Below, one piece after another: positions 1 through 7,872 of a stretch of DNA of 64,000 bases. Made by a program: the position numbers and the translations under genes. The stretch's first letter is position 1. The number at the start of each line of letters is the position of its first letter. Origin of the DNA: Plantibacter sp. PA-3-X8 (GTDB lineage: Bacteria > Actinomycetota > Actinomycetes > Actinomycetales > Microbacteriaceae); assembly GCF_003856975.1 (NCBI RefSeq), contig NZ_CP033107.1, forward strand, positions 806,001 to 870,000. Reading direction: 5' to 3'. A model generated the notes under the pieces. That model saw only the letters and a program-made list of their open reading frames with translations, was not told the origin of the DNA and did no database searches.

Positions 1-1476
1 CTCGAACTGCGGACACGCGTGTCGGCACGCATCGTGTCGTTGCCAATGAGTCGCGTGCAACGGGTGCCACAGGGTGAGTTCCTCTCTCGAATGATCTCCG
101 ACACCGCCGCCTCATCATCCGTTCTGACGACGGGTGTATTCAAACTCCTCGCTGCGGTCGTCACCTTCGCGGTCGCGGCCGTCCTCATGGCCACCATCGA
201 CCCGATTCTGTTCGCTCTGTCGTTGGTGATCACCGTTGTTGCTACGGTGCTGTCCACCGTCATGGGGCGACTGGTGCGCTCAGCGTCCGGGAGAACTCAG
301 GCGGCGACTGCGACGCTCGCAGGCAGCTTCGAACGCACGCTGACTGCGCTGCCGCTGATCCGAGCCTACGGAGTGGGCGGACAGCAGCTTGCCCTCATCG
401 CCGCCGACGCCAGTGACGTCAGGGCGAACGCAATCAAGGTGGCGCGGTTGGGTGCATACATGCAACCAGTCATGACCCTCGCCACCCAAGCACTCCTCAT
501 CGTCACACTTGCTCTCGGTGGCGTCCGAGTCGCTGAGGGCAGCCTGTCACTCGGAGGGCTCATCGCGTTCATGATGTACCTCATGATGATGGTCGGACCG
601 GTCTCTCAGGTCGGTTCGACGTTCGTGAGCATTCAGACGGGACTTGCGGCGATAGACCGCGTCGATGAAATTGTCTCCGCGCCGCAAGAGAGCGATCTCC
701 TGTCGGATGGCACTCACGCCGACTTGGGGTGCGCGGGTGAGGTGCTCGTCGAACTCGAGAGCGTCACTTTCGAGTATCCGCAAGCGTCGGCCGGGTCGGC
801 GACTCGCATCGGGCCGCTCGATGTCACGATCCGTGACGGTGAGCACGTCGCTCTCGTGGGCCCGTCCGGGTCTGGGAAGTCCACCGTGTTCGCTCTTCTC
901 GAGAGGTTCTACGAACCCAGCAGTGGCACCATACGGATGCGTGGAGTGCCGGCTCACGACGGTCCGCTCGGCGATTACCGAGCTCGTATGGCGTGGGTGC
1001 CGCAGAACTCGCCGCCGGTGGGAGGAACCCTTCGAGACAATCTCGACATCGAGCACCGCGGCCTTCCGGACAGTGCGCTCTTGCAGACGTTGGCTGACGT
1101 GGGCCTGTTCGCCAGCATAGGCGGGGACGTCCTCGACCGACCTGTCGCAGTGTCAGGTAGCAACCTCTCAGGGGGTGAGCGGCAGCGGCTGGGTGTTGCC
1201 CGAGCGTTGCTCTCTGACCGAGAGATGCTGCTCCTTGACGAACCGACATCGAGCCTTGACGCCATCTCCGCCGAGGGACTGTCGTCGCTGCTGCGGGAGC
1301 GTGCGCAGGCGAAGACCATCGTTATGGCCTCCCACCGTCTGGCGGAGGTACGCGACTTCGACAAGATCATCGTGATGGAGCACGGACGCATCGTGGACGT
1401 CGGTGCGCACGACGATCTCCTCGACAGATGCGAGCTCTACCGGACACTGTGCGCGCAGCAACACGTTCCTGCGTGA
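1..1476 (+). CDS. ABC exporter, fused membrane and ATPase domains (5' end cut by window)
   Basis: The reading frame is open from base 1, so the start lies outside the window; about 491 residues are present. The first half holds part of an exporter transmembrane domain, with hydrophobic helices around residues 45-85, 150-175 and 190-215. The second half is a complete ATPase domain: Walker A GPSGSGKST, a Q-loop in WVPQNSP, signature LSGGERQR, Walker B LLLDEPTSSLD and an H-loop histidine in ASHR. This architecture is the half-size exporter type, which works as a homo- or heterodimer to move drugs, lipids or peptides outward. Substrate is unknown. Codon choice looks slightly less GC-extreme than in the genes after 2 kb. 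Confidence 0.9.
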   Translation, partial: LELRTRVSARIVSLPMSRVQRVPQGEFLSRMISDTAASSSVLTTGVFKLLAAVVTFAVAAVLMATIDPILFALSLVITVVATVLSTVMGRLVRSASGRTQAATATLAGSFERTLTALPLIRAYGVGGQQLALIAADASDVRANAIKVARLGAYMQPVMTLATQALLIVTLALGGVRVAEGSLSLGGLIAFMMYLMMMVGPVSQVGSTFVSIQTGLAAIDRVDEIVSAPQESDLLSDGTHADLGCAGEVLVELESVTFEYPQASAGSATRIGPLDVTIRDGEHVALVGPSGSGKSTVFALLERFYEPSSGTIRMRGVPAHDGPLGDYRARMAWVPQNSPPVGGTLRDNLDIEHRGLPDSALLQTLADVGLFASIGGDVLDRPVAVSGSNLSGGERQRLGVARALLSDREMLLLDEPTSSLDAISAEGLSSLLRERAQAKTIVMASHRLAEVRDFDKIIVMEHGRIVDVGAHDDLLDRCELYRTLCAQQHVPA

Positions 1477-1996
1477 AGGCAACCCTCATGGCAGCATGAA
1501 CACACGACCCAGGGTATGAGCGTCATGACCGAGAAGCCGCGTTGCTCCCATGGGCCTAGGATCGCGTACCCGTCAGCAGCGGAATAACGGTCGGCGGCCG
1601 CTCCCCGTCCGTGGGCGTGTACTCGCTCCCGTGCGGGGTGCGTGCCGCGGCGATATCGAACAAACCTCGAGGCGCGCGAGCCTGGTCGATGAGGGATTCC
1701 CGGGTAATTCCTGCGGAGCAAGTAGCTCGATGGGTGCCGGCAGTAGTGAAGTTGCTCTGTCGCAGTGGCGAGCCCGGGCTCTCGGCGGCGCGTGCAGGCA
1801 AGTTCAGATCCGCGGAATCTCAAGGGCTTCCGGGGCATCGCGGAAAAATCGGGGGGCTTAGCGTGGAAAACACCAAAAACCCCCTTCTGCGAGCCCCGCT
1901 CCCGACCGGGATCGCGGCTTTCATGAACCCTCCCACCAGTGAATGTGACACGAAGGCCCCCGAGGAACCGGGGGCGTTCGTCGTTTCCGGGGTCGT
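1477..1996. other. 520-bp stretch without a supported gene
   Basis: Several short frames cross this stretch on both strands, but none has a good ribosome binding site, a recognisable domain or codon use like its neighbours. It contains a run of six G (1851-1856) facing five C (1880-1884) around an A-rich segment, and a hairpin at its right end that probably terminates the LtrA-like gene. The base composition looks less GC-rich than the surroundings. It may be a decayed gene or an old insertion boundary; I see no integrase, IS end or att-like duplication. Confidence 0.5.
1956..1975 (-). terminator. Hairpin after the LtrA-like gene
   Basis: GCCCCCG and CGGGGGC form a perfect 7-bp stem with a six-base loop (AGGAAC), 21 bases beyond the stop codon of the minus-strand gene. 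There is no strong U-tract, as is common in high-GC actinobacteria. Called a terminator from shape and position only. Confidence 0.6.
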
Positions 1997-3166
1997 TCAG
2001 CGAGCCGGTTCCCGTCGTTCACGGACGCGCTGCACCTCGAGGACGACGACCGCGACACCGACCGCCGTGGCCGTCCCGAGCACGGTCACGATCGGGAGTG
2101 CCGCCGAGGCGAGGACGACCGCCGCCGCCCCGAGGAATAGCGCGGAGGCACCGGTGGAGATCCGCCCGCGGAGAAGGACGAACCACACCGCGACCATGAA
2201 CACGGCGACCGGCACTGTGAGTGAGAACGAGGCGTCGGCAGCTGGGAGATGCTCGCCGGCCTCGGTCAGCAGGTCGAGTTCCACCTCGATCCCCGCGGAG
2301 ACGGCACCGGCGGCGGCGAAGACGACGTAGTGGGCATACCCGAAGGCGAACCCCTGGCGGGACGAGGCCAGGCGACCCCCCTGCTCCCGGCTGAAGTAGA
2401 TCCACCACATCCCGGCGGCGAGGACGATGCCTGCCACGGCCAAGCCGACGAGCCCGTCGATCCGCTCGTCGCTGTTCGCCGCGTCGATGATGGCGTTCGC
2501 CGAACCGAGAAGGCTCTCGCCGAGCAGGATCAGCGTGAACAGGCCGTACCGCTCGGCGACGTGATGCGGGTGCCAGGGCGTGCGGTGGACCCGTTCCGCC
2601 CAGACGGGCACGAGCACCTCGAGCAGCATCGCGGGCCAGAAGGTCCAGAACTGCCCCTCCACCGGAAGGGCCAGTCGCGCGACCCAGAGGACCTGCACGA
2701 GGCTGATCCCGATCGCGAACCGGAGGGCCACCGCGCGTTGCTCCGGATCGGACAACGCGAGTCGGAGCCACTGCGCCACCATCGCCAGTCGCATGATGAC
2801 GTAGCCGATGGTGATGATCGCCCACTCGCCGTCGACCATAGCGTCGTGCACGCCGGCGGCGAGCACGAGGACCCCGCCCATCTGCACGATGGTGGTCGTG
2901 CGGTAGAGCCAGTCATCGGTGTCGAACGCGGACGCGAACCAGGTGAAGTTCATCCACGCCCACCAGATGGCGAAGAAGATCATCGCGTAGGAGACGGTCG
3001 TCTCCGCCGCGTGACCCTCGACGATCCCGTGGTGGAGGTTCTGCGAGGCCTGGGAGACGGCGACGACGAACACGAGGTCGAAGAGCAGCTCCAACGGGCT
3101 CGCCACCCGGTGCCCCTCGCCGGGGTCGCGGCCGGTCATACGGAGGAGACCCAGTCGGTTCAGCAC
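1997..3166 (-). CDS. Low temperature requirement protein A (LtrA) family membrane protein
   Basis: A polytopic membrane protein of about 389 residues. The N-terminal part has the family hallmark: a short charged segment with an HR pair followed by PLELLFDLVFVVAVSQAS, then a WAWMNFTWFASAFDTDD region typical of LtrA proteins. About ten hydrophobic segments follow. LtrA was named from Listeria growth at low temperature; the biochemical role is unknown. I chose a GTG start at 3166 because AGGA lies seven bases upstream; an ATG at 3139 would give a shorter protein that still keeps the motif. It is divergent from the ABC-2 operon and shares its dyad-rich control region. Confidence 0.85.
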   Translation of the reverse strand: MLNRLGLLRMTGRDPGEGHRVASPLELLFDLVFVVAVSQASQNLHHGIVEGHAAETTVSYAMIFFAIWWAWMNFTWFASAFDTDDWLYRTTTIVQMGGVLVLAAGVHDAMVDGEWAIITIGYVIMRLAMVAQWLRLALSDPEQRAVALRFAIGISLVQVLWVARLALPVEGQFWTFWPAMLLEVLVPVWAERVHRTPWHPHHVAERYGLFTLILLGESLLGSANAIIDAANSDERIDGLVGLAVAGIVLAAGMWWIYFSREQGGRLASSRQGFAFGYAHYVVFAAAGAVSAGIEVELDLLTEAGEHLPAADASFSLTVPVAVFMVAVWFVLLRGRISTGASALFLGAAAVVLASAALPIVTVLGTATAVGVAVVVLEVQRVRERREPAR

Positions 3167-3194
3167 GATCCCATCCTGCCGTGCCTGTCGTTGC

Positions 3195-3254
3195 CAAGGA
3201 AGCTTGACACGTCGCCGGATGACAAGCATGCTTGACGTATGTCAGGTTTCCTTG
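3195..3254. promoter_or_regulatory. Dyad-rich divergent control region (LtrA / ABC-2 operon)
   Basis: Two copies of TGTCA(A/G)G(C/T)TTCCTTG face each other: on the minus strand at 3195-3209 and on the plus strand at 3240-3254, with two differences between them. Between them, at 3221-3236, lies GACAAGCATGCTTGAC, a 16-bp palindrome with one mismatch. TTGACA at 3204-3209 and TTGACG at 3232-3237 could act as -35 elements. The arrangement looks like a multi-site operator over back-to-back promoters. The XRE protein at 4778-5002 is an obvious candidate binder; that link is inference. Confidence 0.5.
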
Positions 3255-3288
3255 TCATTTCGGACTCGATCGTCCAGATGCGCCGACG

Positions 3289-4362
3289 ATGACGAACGAC
3301 AGGTCGGCCCGCTGCGGCGGCACCGCGTTCCGGCGGCTGGCGTCGATGAGCGCTCGCGACGTGCTCAGGAACCCGCTCACCGGGATCTCGATGTGGTTCA
3401 TGACCGGCATCATCCTCGTGATCTACGTCTCCATGTGGCTCGCGTTCGTCGTCCTGGGCCCTGCTCCGGTCGCAGCGCTGGACACGGACGAACCGGGAGT
3501 CTCGTCGGCGCTCGAGCGGGCCGGTGTGCAGGTGGTCGCCCCCGACGACCCCGATCGGAACACGCGGGTGACCGTGCACGAGGGGCGCGCCCTGGTGGTG
3601 CTCGACGCTGCGGACCAGGCTGCATGGGACCCGATCTGGCGAGGGCTGCGCGACGCAGGCGTCCCGGCCCACGGGGTGACGGTGATGGACGACGAGGGTG
3701 ACGTGAAGATCGACCCGCTCCAGGAGAACCTCGGCATCGTGGTCCTGGTCGGGGTCGCGAGCCTGGCGTTCATCGGCACGACCGTCCCACTCGTGGCGAT
3801 GCGGGAGCGCGGGCTGCTCCGGCTGCTCGGCGTGACGCCGCTCCGCCGGTCGACCTTCCTCCTCGCGCAGCTCCCCTTGCGCGCGCTGGTGGCGGCGGGG
3901 ATCCTGGTGCTGACGACCGGGATCGCGGTCTGGCGCAGGTACGTCGACGGTGTGGACCTCCCGGCCCTGGGGGTCTCGTTCCTCCTCGGAGCGGCGATGC
4001 TGTTCGCTCTGGCGCTCGTGTTCGCCGCGCGATCGCGGAACGCCGAGGCGACACAACAGACGATGGTGATGGTGACGATCGGGCTCGTGTTCGCGTCGGG
4101 TGGGCTCCTGCCGCAGTCCATCCTTCCTGCCGCCGTGCAGGTCGCCATGAACTGCCTGCCGACCACCTGGTTCGTCGCCGCCGCGAGTGCCTCACTGACC
4201 GGGGCCGAACCGTTCCTCCCCGTCCCCGCGCTCTGGGGGCTCATGTCGCTCGTCACCGTCGCAGCAGGCGTGCTCGCCGTGCGGTGGTTCGAGTGGGATC
4301 AGTCCGAGCGCGATGGGCGGGCGACCACGATGTCCGACACGCAACGAGAGGTGGCTGCATGA
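3289..4362 (+). CDS. ABC-2 type transporter permease
   Basis: A membrane protein of about 357 residues with the ABC-2 permease layout: one N-terminal helix (GIILVIYVSMWLAFVVLG), an extracytoplasmic segment of about 90 residues, then five helices in the C-terminal half. The motif SGGLLPQSILP before the last helices is typical of the family, and the paralogue at 5955-6728 has the equivalent SGALFPLAILPEW. It probably pairs with that shorter permease and the ATPase at 4999-5958 to make one exporter. No clear ribosome binding site marks the start; ATG 3289 is my choice, and ATG 3346 is possible. Its stop overlaps the next start (ATGA). Confidence 0.85.
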   Translation: MTNDRSARCGGTAFRRLASMSARDVLRNPLTGISMWFMTGIILVIYVSMWLAFVVLGPAPVAALDTDEPGVSSALERAGVQVVAPDDPDRNTRVTVHEGRALVVLDAADQAAWDPIWRGLRDAGVPAHGVTVMDDEGDVKIDPLQENLGIVVLVGVASLAFIGTTVPLVAMRERGLLRLLGVTPLRRSTFLLAQLPLRALVAAGILVLTTGIAVWRRYVDGVDLPALGVSFLLGAAMLFALALVFAARSRNAEATQQTMVMVTIGLVFASGGLLPQSILPAAVQVAMNCLPTTWFVAAASASLTGAEPFLPVPALWGLMSLVTVAAGVLAVRWFEWDQSERDGRATTMSDTQREVAA

Positions 4363-4781
4363 ACGAGCACACGACACGGGGATCGACACCGCAGGAGCGT
4401 CGTGCGTCCCGTAGATACATGTGGGAGATCGCGGCCGGTGCCGTCGGGTTCCTCGTGACGTTCCTCTTCCTGCCGGAGCTGTTCCCCACCGAGCCGGGAT
4501 CGCCCGCAGCCGTCGCGGTCGCACTCGTCCCGCTCGTGCCGGTGGTGTGGATCGTGATCGCACTCGTCCGACACGTGCGCCGCGTCGACGAACTGCAGCG
4601 CGGAGTGATCGTGCTGAGTCTCGCCATCGGGTTCGGTGCGGCGATGCTGATCAGCCTCGCGGTCGTGTTCCTGTCGACCGCCGGTGTCGTCGTCGCCCAG
4701 CCGGAATGGTGGGTGTTCATCGGCGGGATGGCGGTGTGGGGCGTGACCATCGGTGTCGTCTCCTTCCGGGCCACCCGATGA
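4359..4781 (+). CDS. Four-helix membrane protein paired with an XRE regulator
   Basis: A 140-residue protein with a basic N-terminus and four hydrophobic segments (about residues 22-42, 48-68, 82-105 and 115-135). The loop RHVRRVDELQRGV between helices 2 and 3 recalls small membrane proteins commonly encoded directly before a short XRE regulator in bacteria. The start is well supported by AGAGGTGG upstream, and it overlaps both neighbours by four bases. Its role is unknown; sensing or modulating the downstream regulator is plausible because the pair is kept together. Confidence 0.75.
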   Translation: MNEHTTRGSTPQERRASRRYMWEIAAGAVGFLVTFLFLPELFPTEPGSPAAVAVALVPLVPVVWIVIALVRHVRRVDELQRGVIVLSLAIGFGAAMLISLAVVFLSTAGVVVAQPEWWVFIGGMAVWGVTIGVVSFRATR

Positions 4782-5002
4782 AGAACGACGTCCGCGCCCT
4801 GCGCACCGAACGCGGGTGGACCCAGGTCCAGTTCGCTGAAGCACTCGGCGTCTCCAGGCAGACGGTGAACGCGCTCGAGACCGGGCGCTACGACCCGTCC
4901 CTGCCGTTGGCGTTCCGGGTCTCCGCACTGCTCTCCCGCCCGATCGAGGAGATCTTCTTCCCGGGTGAACACGATGCCCCGCCGTCGGGAGGACGACGAT
5001 GA
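4778..5002 (+). CDS. Small XRE-family helix-turn-helix regulator
   Basis: A 74-residue protein that is almost only a helix-turn-helix: VRALRTERGWTQVQFAEALG then VSRQTVNALETGRYDPSL, followed by the FxVSALL and IEEIFFP ending typical of YozG/YgzD-like XRE proteins. No sensing domain is present, so the signal may come through the membrane protein encoded just upstream. Start and stop overlap the neighbouring genes by four bases each, so the regulator is made together with the transporter it probably controls. Confidence 0.9.
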   Translation: MKNDVRALRTERGWTQVQFAEALGVSRQTVNALETGRYDPSLPLAFRVSALLSRPIEEIFFPGEHDAPPSGGRR

Positions 5003-5958
5003 ACGAATCGGACCGAGTGGTCGTCACCGTCGACCGGCTCAGCAAGCGCTACGGCGACCGGAGCGTCCTGCGCGACGTCTCCCTCCGAGTCCACGCGGGG
5101 GAGGTGTTCGGGCTGCTGGGACCGAACGGCGCCGGGAAGACCACCACGCTCGAGACCATCGTCGGACTCCGCCGTCCCACCGACGGAACCGTCCGGGTGC
5201 TTGGACGAGACCCGTCGATCGACCGCCGATACGTGACCGAGCGGATGGCGGTGCAGCCGCAGGCCGCCACCCTGTTCCCGACGCTCACGGTCACGGAGAC
5301 GCTCGACCTCTTCGCGTCGTTCTACCGGGATGTGCGGCGTCCCGAGGAGGTCTTGGACGAGCTCGATCTGGGGGAGGCACGGCGCGTGCGCGTGAAGCAC
5401 CTCTCAGGCGGCCAGGAGCGTCGCCTGCTGATCGCCATCGCGTTGATCGGCAATCCGGAGATCGTCGTCCTCGACGAGCCGTCGGCCGGACTCGACCCGC
5501 AGGCCCGACGGAACCTCTGGGGCATCATCCGGCGCCAGCAGGAACGCGGGACCACGATCCTGCTCTCGACGCATCACATGGACGAGGCCACCCAGGTCTG
5601 CGACCGGATCGCCGTCCTCGTGGACGGCTCGATCGCCGCCTCGGGGGAGCCGGAGACCCTGGTCCGGGAACACGCCGCGACGGCCACGGTGACCTTCGAG
5701 GTCCCCGGCCGGACCACCGCGGACGAGTTGCGTTCGCACGACATCCCCGGCGAGATCACCGTGACGGCGAAGGGCGCCGTCAGCCTGGTCGGGATCGTGA
5801 CCGACGACCCTGACGCCGTGCTGCGCCGACTCACCTTCTCCACCGGTCTCAGACCGCGGGGGTTCCGAGTGGCGCACGGGTCGCTCGAGGATCTCTTCAT
5901 CGATCTCGCGAATCGGCCGACGTCCGCAGCCGACGGCGACCGGGCCCACAGCCCATGA
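4999..5958 (+). CDS. ABC transporter ATP-binding protein (ABC-2 / drug-resistance type)
   Basis: A 319-residue cytoplasmic ATPase. Visible motifs in order: Walker A GPNGAGKTT (about residue 41), Q-loop AVQPQA, signature LSGGQERR, Walker B IVVLDEPSAGLD and H-loop STHH. The C-terminal 80-90 residues form the DrrA-like extension that ends GSLEDLFIDL. It energises export with the ABC-2 permeases at 3289-4362 and 5955-6728, to which it is linked by overlaps. Export substrate unknown; antibiotic or lipid-like molecules are common for this class. Confidence 0.92.
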   Translation: MNESDRVVVTVDRLSKRYGDRSVLRDVSLRVHAGEVFGLLGPNGAGKTTTLETIVGLRRPTDGTVRVLGRDPSIDRRYVTERMAVQPQAATLFPTLTVTETLDLFASFYRDVRRPEEVLDELDLGEARRVRVKHLSGGQERRLLIAIALIGNPEIVVLDEPSAGLDPQARRNLWGIIRRQQERGTTILLSTHHMDEATQVCDRIAVLVDGSIAASGEPETLVREHAATATVTFEVPGRTTADELRSHDIPGEITVTAKGAVSLVGIVTDDPDAVLRRLTFSTGLRPRGFRVAHGSLEDLFIDLANRPTSAADGDRAHSP

Positions 5959-6728
5959 GCACGACGCCTGCGTTCCCAGCTCAGGTCCGGAGCTTCGCCG
6001 CGGCCCACGCGCGCGACCTCGTCCGGGACCCGCGCTCGATCATCGCACTCGTGGCGAGTTTCCTCGCCTTGATCGGACTGCTCGGGGGTGTGGACGCCCT
6101 CGTGGCGACGGCGTCCGACACGCCTGCCGGTGTGCTGGAGCGCGCCCTCCCGCTCGTTTCGAGCACGGGGACGATGGCGATCGCCTTCATGCTCACCACG
6201 GTGCCGCTGGTCCGGCATCGCAGCACCGGCCTGCTGCGGGCGCTGTCGACCTCGCCGGCCCGTCGCGACGCGTATCTGCTCGGACACCTGCCGATCCGCG
6301 TGGGGTTGGTCGTCGTCGAGGCCGCGGTGATCATCGCCCTGGCCGCCTGGACGGTGCCCACCCGTCCACTCTCCGACCTCGTCGCGATCGCCGGCACGAT
6401 CCTGCTCGGTGGCGCGATGCTGCTCGGCTTCGGCTACCTCCTCGCGGCGCGGTTGTCGAACCCGGACATCGCCATGCAACTCGCGTACCTGCTGCCGATG
6501 CTCGCTCTCGCCACGTCCGGGGCCCTCTTCCCGCTCGCGATCCTTCCGGAGTGGGTCGCCGGTCTCTTCCGGGTCCTGCCCACGACCTGGATCGTCGGCG
6601 CGCTCGAGGCGACCATCTCCCGAGGCCCTCAGCCCGTGCCGCTCGCAGTGGTCTGGAGCCTGATGGCGGCGTGCGCGCTCGTGTCGGGTCTCGCGGCCGC
6701 CCGGCTCCACCGATGGGACGTCGGCTGA
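5955..6728 (+). CDS. ABC-2 type transporter permease (short)
   Basis: A 257-residue membrane protein with six hydrophobic segments and the ABC-2 motif ATSGALFPLAILPEW in the fourth inter-helix region. It lacks the large extracytoplasmic insert of its operon partner at 3289-4362, so the exporter may be asymmetric, with one long and one short permease. The start overlaps the ATPase stop (ATGA). It closes the operon 24 bases from the end of the convergent LacI gene. Confidence 0.88.
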   Translation: MSTTPAFPAQVRSFAAAHARDLVRDPRSIIALVASFLALIGLLGGVDALVATASDTPAGVLERALPLVSSTGTMAIAFMLTTVPLVRHRSTGLLRALSTSPARRDAYLLGHLPIRVGLVVVEAAVIIALAAWTVPTRPLSDLVAIAGTILLGGAMLLGFGYLLAARLSNPDIAMQLAYLLPMLALATSGALFPLAILPEWVAGLFRVLPTTWIVGALEATISRGPQPVPLAVVWSLMAACALVSGLAAARLHRWDVG

Positions 6729-6752
6729 TCGGCGGAGCTGCCGTCCGCCGCG

Positions 6753-7718
6753 TCAGTCCCGACGCGGGGCTGCGGTCGAATCGCGCACGATGAGCTGCGA
6801 GTCGAGACTCGCGACCGAACGGGGTGACCCTCCGGCCATGGCCTGGAGCAGCACCTCGACCGCCAACGACCCGCACCGGTTGATCGCGAGCCGCACGGTG
6901 GTGAGACCGGGCTGGCGGATGGACGCCATCTCGATGTCGTCGGTGCCGATGATGCTGAGGTCGTCGGGGCAGCGCTTGCCCATCGACGTGATCCCGGCGT
7001 CGATGCCGAGGGCGACCAGGTCGTTGTAGGCGATGACCGCCGTCGCACCGCTCGCCACGATCGTGGCCGCTGCGGCGAGGCCGCCCTGGATCGAGGCCGC
7101 CTGGTGGCCCAGGCGGGTGAACTCGATGTCGAGCTGCTCGCATGCAGCCGCGACCGCGTCGCCACGGCGGAGGTCCGCCCAGGAGTGCTTCGGACCGGCC
7201 GCATAGGCGATGTGTCGGTGACCCAGTGCGGCGAGGTGTTCGACCGCCTGCCGTGGCCCGCTCTCGGTGTCCATCACGACGTAGGGGAGGCCGTCGATGA
7301 TGCGGTTGACCACCACGACCGGGGTGTCGCCCACGAGCGCGCGGATCTCGTCGTCGGGGAGGCGTGGCGAGCAGAGGAGCATCCCGTTGAGCTTCCGCGC
7401 CAGTTCGAGCTGCTCGTGCTCGCGATGCAGGTCCTCATCGGTGTCGAACAACACCGGGCGGTGGCGTCCCTGCCAGGCCTGGGCGTGGACGCCCTTCAGG
7501 AGGGTCGCGTAGACCGGGCTGGCGATGTCGGGGACGATGACGCCGAACGTCTTCTCCGCCGTCGAACCGTTCGGGTTCGAGTACCCGAGGTCCGCCGCGG
7601 CCGTGAGGACCCGCTCGAGCGTCGCGTTCGCAAGGCGATCCGGCTCGCCGAACGCCCGCGACGCGGTGGCGATGGAGACGCCCGCGTGACGGGCGACATC
7701 GGTGAGGGTGGCGGTCAC
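6753..7718 (-). CDS. LacI-family transcriptional regulator of the hexonate operon
   Basis: A 321-residue LacI-type repressor: an N-terminal helix-turn-helix (TLTDVARHAGVSIATASRAF), hinge helix region, then a periplasmic-binding-protein-like sensor with FGVIVPDIASPVYATLLKGV and the C-terminal ILIGTDD-type strand (LSIIGTDDIEMAS). I place the start at the GTG at 7718, where GAAGGA sits seven to eight bases upstream; an in-frame ATG lies further upstream at 7760. It is divergent from the fructuronate reductase operon and a LacI-type operator overlaps that promoter, so it most likely represses that operon until an aldonate or hexuronate inducer binds. Confidence 0.92.
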   Translation of the reverse strand: MTATLTDVARHAGVSIATASRAFGEPDRLANATLERVLTAAADLGYSNPNGSTAEKTFGVIVPDIASPVYATLLKGVHAQAWQGRHRPVLFDTDEDLHREHEQLELARKLNGMLLCSPRLPDDEIRALVGDTPVVVVNRIIDGLPYVVMDTESGPRQAVEHLAALGHRHIAYAAGPKHSWADLRRGDAVAAACEQLDIEFTRLGHQAASIQGGLAAAATIVASGATAVIAYNDLVALGIDAGITSMGKRCPDDLSIIGTDDIEMASIRQPGLTTVRLAINRCGSLAVEVLLQAMAGGSPRSVASLDSQLIVRDSTAAPRRD

Positions 7719-7779
7719 GGTTGATCCTTCGCGGGGTCGGGTGTACTCATGATGCGGCATCGTGCTGCCATGAAACTAC

Positions 7780-7817
7780 TTGACAAACTTTGTACAAACC
7801 ATTCAGAATCGCTTTCA
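7780..7817 (+). promoter_or_regulatory. Promoter and LacI-type operator of the hexonate operon
   Basis: TTGACA at 7780-7785 and CAGAAT at 7804-7809 with 18-bp spacing form a credible sigma70-type promoter. TGAAAGCGATTCTG (minus strand, 7804-7817) matches the LacI-family pattern TGnAAnCGnTTnCA except at its last two bases and overlaps the -10 box, as expected for repression. A second palindrome, TTTGTACAAA (7789-7798), fills the spacer. A start at 7780 for the next gene would fall inside the -35, so the gene must begin further downstream. Confidence 0.65.
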
Positions 7818-7872
7818 TGATGATCGACGTGGATCTCCTCCAGCCGACGACGCGGTGCCCCGAGGCTCGGCG

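Noticed and set aside
1611-2330. A 239-residue plus-strand frame spanning the gene-free stretch and the 3' end of the LtrA-like gene
   Set aside because: Its second half is antisense to LtrA and its first half has no domain or ribosome binding site.
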